A stretch of 10,952 bases of DNA from assembly GCA_003451975.1 (NCBI GenBank), contig DMIX01000303.1, positions 1-10,952 on the forward strand, read 5' to 3'. The translations under genes and the position numbers were made by a program. This document shows positions 7,967 to 10,952 of this stretch, piece after piece (the stretch's first letter is position 1; every line of letters begins with the position of its first letter). The DNA comes from Propionibacteriaceae bacterium (GTDB taxonomy: Bacteria > Actinomycetota > Actinomycetes > Propionibacteriales > Propionibacteriaceae). Below the pieces are notes generated by a model that saw only the letters and a program-made list of their open reading frames with translations, made no database searches and was not told the origin of the DNA.

Positions 7967-8652
7967 GGCGGAGTCTCGCGCAGCACGTAGCCGATGCCGC
8001 GCACGGTATGGATCAGACGAGTCTCACCTTCGCCCTCGGTCTTGCGGCGCAGGTAGCCGATGTAGACCTCCAGCGAGTTTGCGGTGGTCGGAAAGTCGAA
8101 GCCCCATACTTCGTTGAGCAACCAGGAGCGCTCCAATACCCGGCGGGGGTTTTCCAGGAAGGTTTGTAGCAGGGCGAACTCGGTGCGCGTCAGACTGATC
8201 CGACGGCCGGCGCGGATGACCTCACGGGTTTGCAGGTCCAAGGTCAGATCAGCGAAAGCAAGCTGCTCATCGTCGTCATCGGTCGTGGCCGGACGCACCC
8301 GGCGGGTCAATGCCCGCAGCCGCGCCTGCAACTCGTCGAAGGAGAACGGCTTGGCCATGTAGTCGTCAGCGCCGGCGTCCAGACCATCGACCCGATCACC
8401 GACGGCATCGCGGGCGGTGAGAACCAGAATCGGCACATCGTTACCGGACGCCCGCAGCGACCGAGTGGTTTCCAGACCGTCGAGGCGGGGCATCATGACG
8501 TCCATGATCACAGCGTCGGGTCGAACTGCCGACAATCGGGCCAAGGCTTCCACGCCGTCATTGGCGGTGGTCACCTCATAGCCGCAATAGCGCAGCGAGC
8601 GGGCGAGCGAGTCGCGGACCGCTTGGTCGTCGTCCACAACGAGGATATGCAT
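7963..8652 (-). CDS. mprA: MprA-like OmpR-family response regulator
   Basis: DNA-binding partner of the downstream kinase. In 229 residues: a receiver domain with acidic pocket Asp7-Asp9, phospho-acceptor Asp51 in [14 protein letters not shown], Thr79 in LVLTARD and Lys101 in MAKPF, then a winged-helix effector domain from about 130 with [33 protein letters not shown] and [30 protein letters not shown]. The effector half is almost the mycobacterial MprA sequence. The ATG at 8652 is the only reasonable start: no in-frame start lies just upstream. No Shine-Dalgarno sequence is visible before it, so a leaderless or weakly initiated message is possible. A 14-bp palindrome lies 14 nt upstream. It lies 57 nt downstream of the phosphatase gene on the same strand. 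Confidence 0.92.
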   Translation of the reverse strand: MHILVVDDDQAVRDSLARSLRYCGYEVTTANDGVEALARLSAVRPDAVIMDVMMPRLDGLETTRSLRASGNDVPILVLTARDAVGDRVDGLDAGADDYMAKPFSFDELQARLRALTRRVRPATTDDDDEQLAFADLTLDLQTREVIRAGRRISLTRTEFALLQTFLENPRRVLERSWLLNEVWGFDFPTTANSLEVYIGYLRRKTEGEGETRLIHTVRGIGYVLRETPP

Positions 8653-8666
8653 GGATACAGATTGCC

Positions 8667-8680
8667 ACGTCCGCGGACGT
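8667..8680. promoter_or_regulatory. 14-bp perfect palindrome before the response regulator
   Basis: ACGTCCGCGGACGT is a perfect dyad in the 57-nt gap between the phosphatase and the regulator genes. It could be an operator for an autoregulated internal promoter or, in RNA, a short stem (five pairs closing CGCG) between the two genes. There is no following T-run. It does not resemble the direct-repeat MprA box described in mycobacteria. Confidence 0.4.
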
Positions 8681-8709
8681 TCTGGCTTCAGGCGACCCGG
8701 AGCGAGCAG

Positions 8710-9180
8710 CTACCCGAGTAGTTCGCGAGCCCGTTTCATCAGTTCCGGCATGGCACCCTCGATCTGATGCAAGGTGACCTGGAAGCCGGCTTCGTCGCCG
8801 TACCACGGGTCTTCGATCTCTGAGCCCGGCGGGGTGTTCGGATCGAAATCAGAGAGCAGATAGAGGTGATTGGCCTCAGGCACCAACTGGTGCAGCCGGG
8901 ACAAATGGGCGCGCTCCATGCCGATGACCATGTCGGCGGCATGCACTTCCTCGGCAGTGATCAGGTGTGCGGTGTGGGAGTCGGGAACGTAGCCGGCGTT
9001 AATCAGAGTCGTGCGAGCGCGACTGTCCATCGGGTGTCCGGCCTCCTCCGCACTCACCCCGGCGCTGCGGAAATCCACGGCCAGGTGGTCGGTGGTGGCC
9101 TTGGCCCGAGCCACCATCTCTGCCATCGGCGAACGGCAAACATTTCCCCAACAGATGAACAGAATCACGGGACGACTCAT
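8710..9180 (-). CDS. Low-molecular-weight protein tyrosine phosphatase
   Basis: Hydrolyses phosphotyrosine (or a similar phosphoester) in the cytoplasm through a cysteinyl-phosphate intermediate. At 156 residues it has the family's normal size. The P-loop CWGNVCRS gives nucleophile Cys10 and Arg16 (CX5R), with Ser17 following, and the general acid is Asp124 in EDPWYGD. The segment FRSAGVSAEEAGHPMDSRA is also typical, as is VIGMERAHLSRL. A strong GGAGAGGAGC site precedes the ATG, and the ATG overlaps the stop of the holin-like gene (ATGA), so expression is coupled. It resembles mycobacterial PtpA, but bacterial members also serve in polysaccharide control or arsenate reduction; no such genes are nearby, so the substrate is open. 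Confidence 0.93.
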   Translation of the reverse strand: MSRPVILFICWGNVCRSPMAEMVARAKATTDHLAVDFRSAGVSAEEAGHPMDSRARTTLINAGYVPDSHTAHLITAEEVHAADMVIGMERAHLSRLHQLVPEANHLYLLSDFDPNTPPGSEIEDPWYGDEAGFQVTLHQIEGAMPELMKRARELLG

Positions 9181-9557
9181 CGGTGCTCCTCTCCTCGTTT
9201 GAAGAAGGCGTTCAGGATGAAGCTCACAATCGACACGATCAGGGCGCCCCAGAAGGCACTGGCCCAGTTATCGACCTGCCAGGTGAGGCCGAGTTGTTGC
9301 GACAACCAGGAGACCAACATCAGCATCACCGCATTGATGATCAGCAGAAACAGCCCCAGACTGAGCAGGATCAACGGTGCCGTTGCGAACTTGAACAGGG
9401 GCTTCACCACCGCATTGACTAGGCCGAAGATCGCCGCCACCGCGATCACCGTCCACGCATTCGCCCACGCGTCTGAGCCAACATTGGTATGGATGCCCGG
9501 GACCCACCAGGTAGCCACCGCCAGCGCCGCTGCGCCGGCGAAGAATCTCGCGAACAT
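9177..9557 (-). CDS. Phage-holin-family (YvlD-like, PF04020 type) membrane protein
   Basis: A 126-residue integral membrane protein with about four hydrophobic segments (residues near 3-19, 34-51, 60-86 and 101-118). The family signature [34 protein letters not shown] is clear by its N-x-x-V-K-P-x-x-x-x-x-x-x-P pattern at about 48-62. The function of these proteins is unknown; in Bacillus relatives they are tied to envelope-stress regulons, and there is no sign here of a phage. No Shine-Dalgarno sequence is visible before the ATG at 9557. It heads the four-gene minus-strand cluster and overlaps the phosphatase start by 4 nt. Grouping with an envelope-stress two-component pair is consistent with a membrane-homeostasis role, which is an inference. 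Confidence 0.87.
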   Translation of the reverse strand: MFARFFAGAAALAVATWWVPGIHTNVGSDAWANAWTVIAVAAIFGLVNAVVKPLFKFATAPLILLSLGLFLLIINAVMLMLVSWLSQQLGLTWQVDNWASAFWGALIVSIVSFILNAFFKRGEEHR

Positions 9558-9619
9558 GCGTCAATGCTTGCATGCCTGGCAGAGTTCTCCTATCGACGAC
9601 CGACAGAGAGGGTCAGATC

Positions 9620-10609
9620 GTGAGCTTGCACGGACGCCATTTCCTCAGAGAACTGGACTTCAGCCCCGCCGAATGGCGCGAGCTGCTGGACCTCACCGGT
9701 GAGCTGAAAACTGCCCGCAAGGCGGGCACCGAGGTGCCGCGACTGGTCGGGGCGAACATCGCGCTGATCTTCGAGAAGACCTCCACCCGAACCCGCTCGG
9801 CCTTCGAGGTGGCCGCCCACCAGCAAGGGGCGCACGTCACTCAGATGGACGGCAACTCCTCCCAGCTGGGACACAAGGAATCACCGGCCGACACGGCCCG
9901 GGTGTTGTCCCGGCTCTACGACGGCATCGAATACCGCGGCGCCAAGCAATCCACCGTGGAAACCATCGCCCGATACTCCTCGGTGCCGGTCTGGAATGGC
10001 CTGACCGACGAATGGCACCCCACCCAGAGCCTGTGCGACATGTTCACCATGCGGGAGTCCAGCGGCAAGGACGACCACGACATCAGCTTCGCCTATGTCG
10101 GCGATGCCCGTTTCAATGTGGGCTGTTCGCTGCTCATCGGCGGTGCGCTGTTGGGCATGGACGTGCGCCTGGTGGCGCCGACCAAGCTGCTGCCGCCGCC
10201 GGAGGTGGTCAGGGCCGCCCGCGAACTCGCCGAGACTACCGGGGCCCGCATCACCCTCACCGAGGACCTGGATGGGGTCAAAGGCTGTGACTTCATCCAC
10301 ACCGACATCTGGGTGTCGATGGGCGAGTCGGAGAGCGTGTGGACCGAGCGCATCCTGCTGTTGCAGGACTACCAGGTCAACACAGCCCTCATGGAACGCA
10401 CCGGCGTGGACGACGTGAAGTTCATGCACTGCCTGCCCGCTTATCACAACCGCGAGACCAGCGTCGGTGAGGCGATCTTCCAACGCTTCGGCCTGCCGGA
10501 ATTGGAAGTCACCGAGGACGTCTTCGAGTCCGAGGCCTCCATCGTCTTTACCCAGGCCGAAAACCGGATGCACTCCATCAAGGCCATCCTGGTCGCCACC
10601 TTGGCTTGA
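9620..10609 (+). CDS. argF: Ornithine carbamoyltransferase, ArgI/ArcB type
   Basis: Joins carbamoyl phosphate and ornithine to citrulline (arginine synthesis), or acts in reverse in the deiminase pathway. In 329 residues: carbamoyl-phosphate loop STRTR (55-59), GHKES (84-88), HPTQ (133-136), [10 protein letters not shown], ornithine-loop DIWVSMGE (229-236), HCLPA (270-274) and [10 protein letters not shown] (313-322). The sequence follows E. coli ArgI and catabolic ArcB throughout, not the shorter ArgF of Mycobacterium type. GTG at 9620 is chosen for AGAGAGGG 7 nt upstream and the family N-terminus [13 protein letters not shown]; an in-frame ATG at 9572 adds 16 unsupported residues. A weak promoter (TTGCAT 9568, 17 nt, TATCGA 9591) is possible in the 62-nt divergent gap. 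No other arg or arc gene is in view, so the symbol (argF or arcB) is uncertain. Confidence 0.93.
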   Translation: MSLHGRHFLRELDFSPAEWRELLDLTGELKTARKAGTEVPRLVGANIALIFEKTSTRTRSAFEVAAHQQGAHVTQMDGNSSQLGHKESPADTARVLSRLYDGIEYRGAKQSTVETIARYSSVPVWNGLTDEWHPTQSLCDMFTMRESSGKDDHDISFAYVGDARFNVGCSLLIGGALLGMDVRLVAPTKLLPPPEVVRAARELAETTGARITLTEDLDGVKGCDFIHTDIWVSMGESESVWTERILLLQDYQVNTALMERTGVDDVKFMHCLPAYHNRETSVGEAIFQRFGLPELEVTEDVFESEASIVFTQAENRMHSIKAILVATLA

Positions 10610-10628
10610 TCGTCGGCCGCTCCTGTTA

Positions 10629-10666
10629 CGGTCAGCCGCTGCGTCCCAGGGCGGAGCCACTGACCG
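10629..10666 (+). terminator. Hairpin between carbamoyltransferase and TSUP genes
   Basis: CGGTCAG (10629-10635) pairs perfectly with CTGACCG (10660-10666), and inside it CCGC (10636-10639) pairs with GCGG (10651-10654), giving a bulged stem of up to 11 pairs 20 nt past the carbamoyltransferase stop. No T-run follows, so it may be an intrinsic-like terminator of the GC-rich type or a leader structure of the next gene, whose start is 30 nt away. Confidence 0.4.
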
Positions 10667-10696
10667 AATCGGAAGCGTTGAGCGGAAGGGGGCGAT

Positions 10697-10952
10697 GTGG
10701 ATCTGGCGGGGTTCTTCGGGATCGACGGGTTCACCTGGTGGCACCTGGCGCTGGTGATCGGGCTGGGATTCGCCGCCGGCTGGATCGACGCCGTCGTCGG
10801 CGGTGGTGGACTGCTGCAACTGCCCGCGCTGCTGCTGGTTCCCGGCATCACTCCGGTGCAGGCGCTGGCGACCAACAAGCTGGGATCGATCGGCGGCACC
10901 TCGGTGGCGGCGCTGACTTACTACCGTCGCGTGGGCCCTGATCTGAAGACCG
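10697..10952 (+). CDS. TauE/SafE (TSUP) family membrane transporter, N-terminal part
   Basis: The frame is open from a GTG at 10697 to the right edge, 85 complete codons. After a short lead (VDLAGFFGIDGFTWW) comes a first membrane helix, LALVIGLGFAAGWIDAVVG, then the family's repeat motif GGGGLLQLPALLL and GITPVQALATNKLGSIGGTSVAALTYYRR, typical of the first half of TSUP proteins, which are usually about 250-270 residues with seven to nine helices. These move sulfonates, sulfite, sulfoacetate or other organic anions; the substrate cannot be told here. GGAAGGGGG lies just upstream of the GTG and supports the start. It is 87 nt past the carbamoyltransferase with a hairpin between, so it is probably a separate or partly separate unit. 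Confidence 0.88.
   Translation, partial: MDLAGFFGIDGFTWWHLALVIGLGFAAGWIDAVVGGGGLLQLPALLLVPGITPVQALATNKLGSIGGTSVAALTYYRRVGPDLKT

Noticed and set aside
9177..9557. Prophage remnant suggested by the holin-family name
   Set aside because: The family name is historical; there are no phage genes, integrase or attachment repeats nearby.
9881..10819. Minus-strand open frame of 312 codons
   Set aside because: Antisense to the carbamoyltransferase and the TSUP start; composition and lack of motifs mark it as a shadow.

Overview
This is a GC-rich chromosomal window that is almost fully coding, with GTG and TTG starts common. It points to an actinobacterium. The two-component pair matches remembered mycobacterial MprA/MprB sequences closely, while the xylose isomerase matches the Streptomyces type. 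A Propionibacteriaceae-like or related actinobacterium is a guess only; no rRNA or marker gene settles it.

Layout. (1) Positions 1-3621 hold a xylose locus. xylA (xylose isomerase) and, 61 nt downstream, xylB (xylulokinase, cut by the left window edge) are on the minus strand. A ROK-family repressor (XylR-like) diverges from them. The shared intergenic region carries a perfect 8-3-8 palindrome that overlaps the -10 of a candidate xylA promoter, giving a simple picture of xylose-responsive repression. (2) Positions 3734-6479 hold four plus-strand genes that look like an accessory cassette: a small WXG100-like protein, a protein fusing a paralogous WXG100-like domain to a serine alpha/beta-hydrolase (GHSQGG), a short membrane-anchored protein, and a soluble protein of unknown family. 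This resembles a type VII secretion (ESX) effector with its small helical partner and possible immunity or accessory proteins. No secretion-machine gene is in view. (3) Positions 6527-9557 hold four minus-strand genes, in transcription order: a small membrane protein of the phage-holin/YvlD family, a low-molecular-weight protein tyrosine phosphatase (4-nt overlap), an OmpR-type response regulator and its MprB-like histidine kinase (4-nt overlap). (4) Positions 9620-10952 return to the plus strand with an ornithine carbamoyltransferase of the E. coli ArgI/ArcB type and the start of a TauE/SafE (TSUP) membrane transporter cut by the right edge.

The most unusual part is the 3734-6479 cassette. 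Its N-terminal domain pairing, hydrolase fusion, tight spacing to two unrecognised small genes and locally relaxed codon use all suggest a mobile or accessory secreted-effector module. No RNA genes, CRISPR arrays, insertion sequences or attachment sites were seen, and no stretch over 300 nt lacks a gene.
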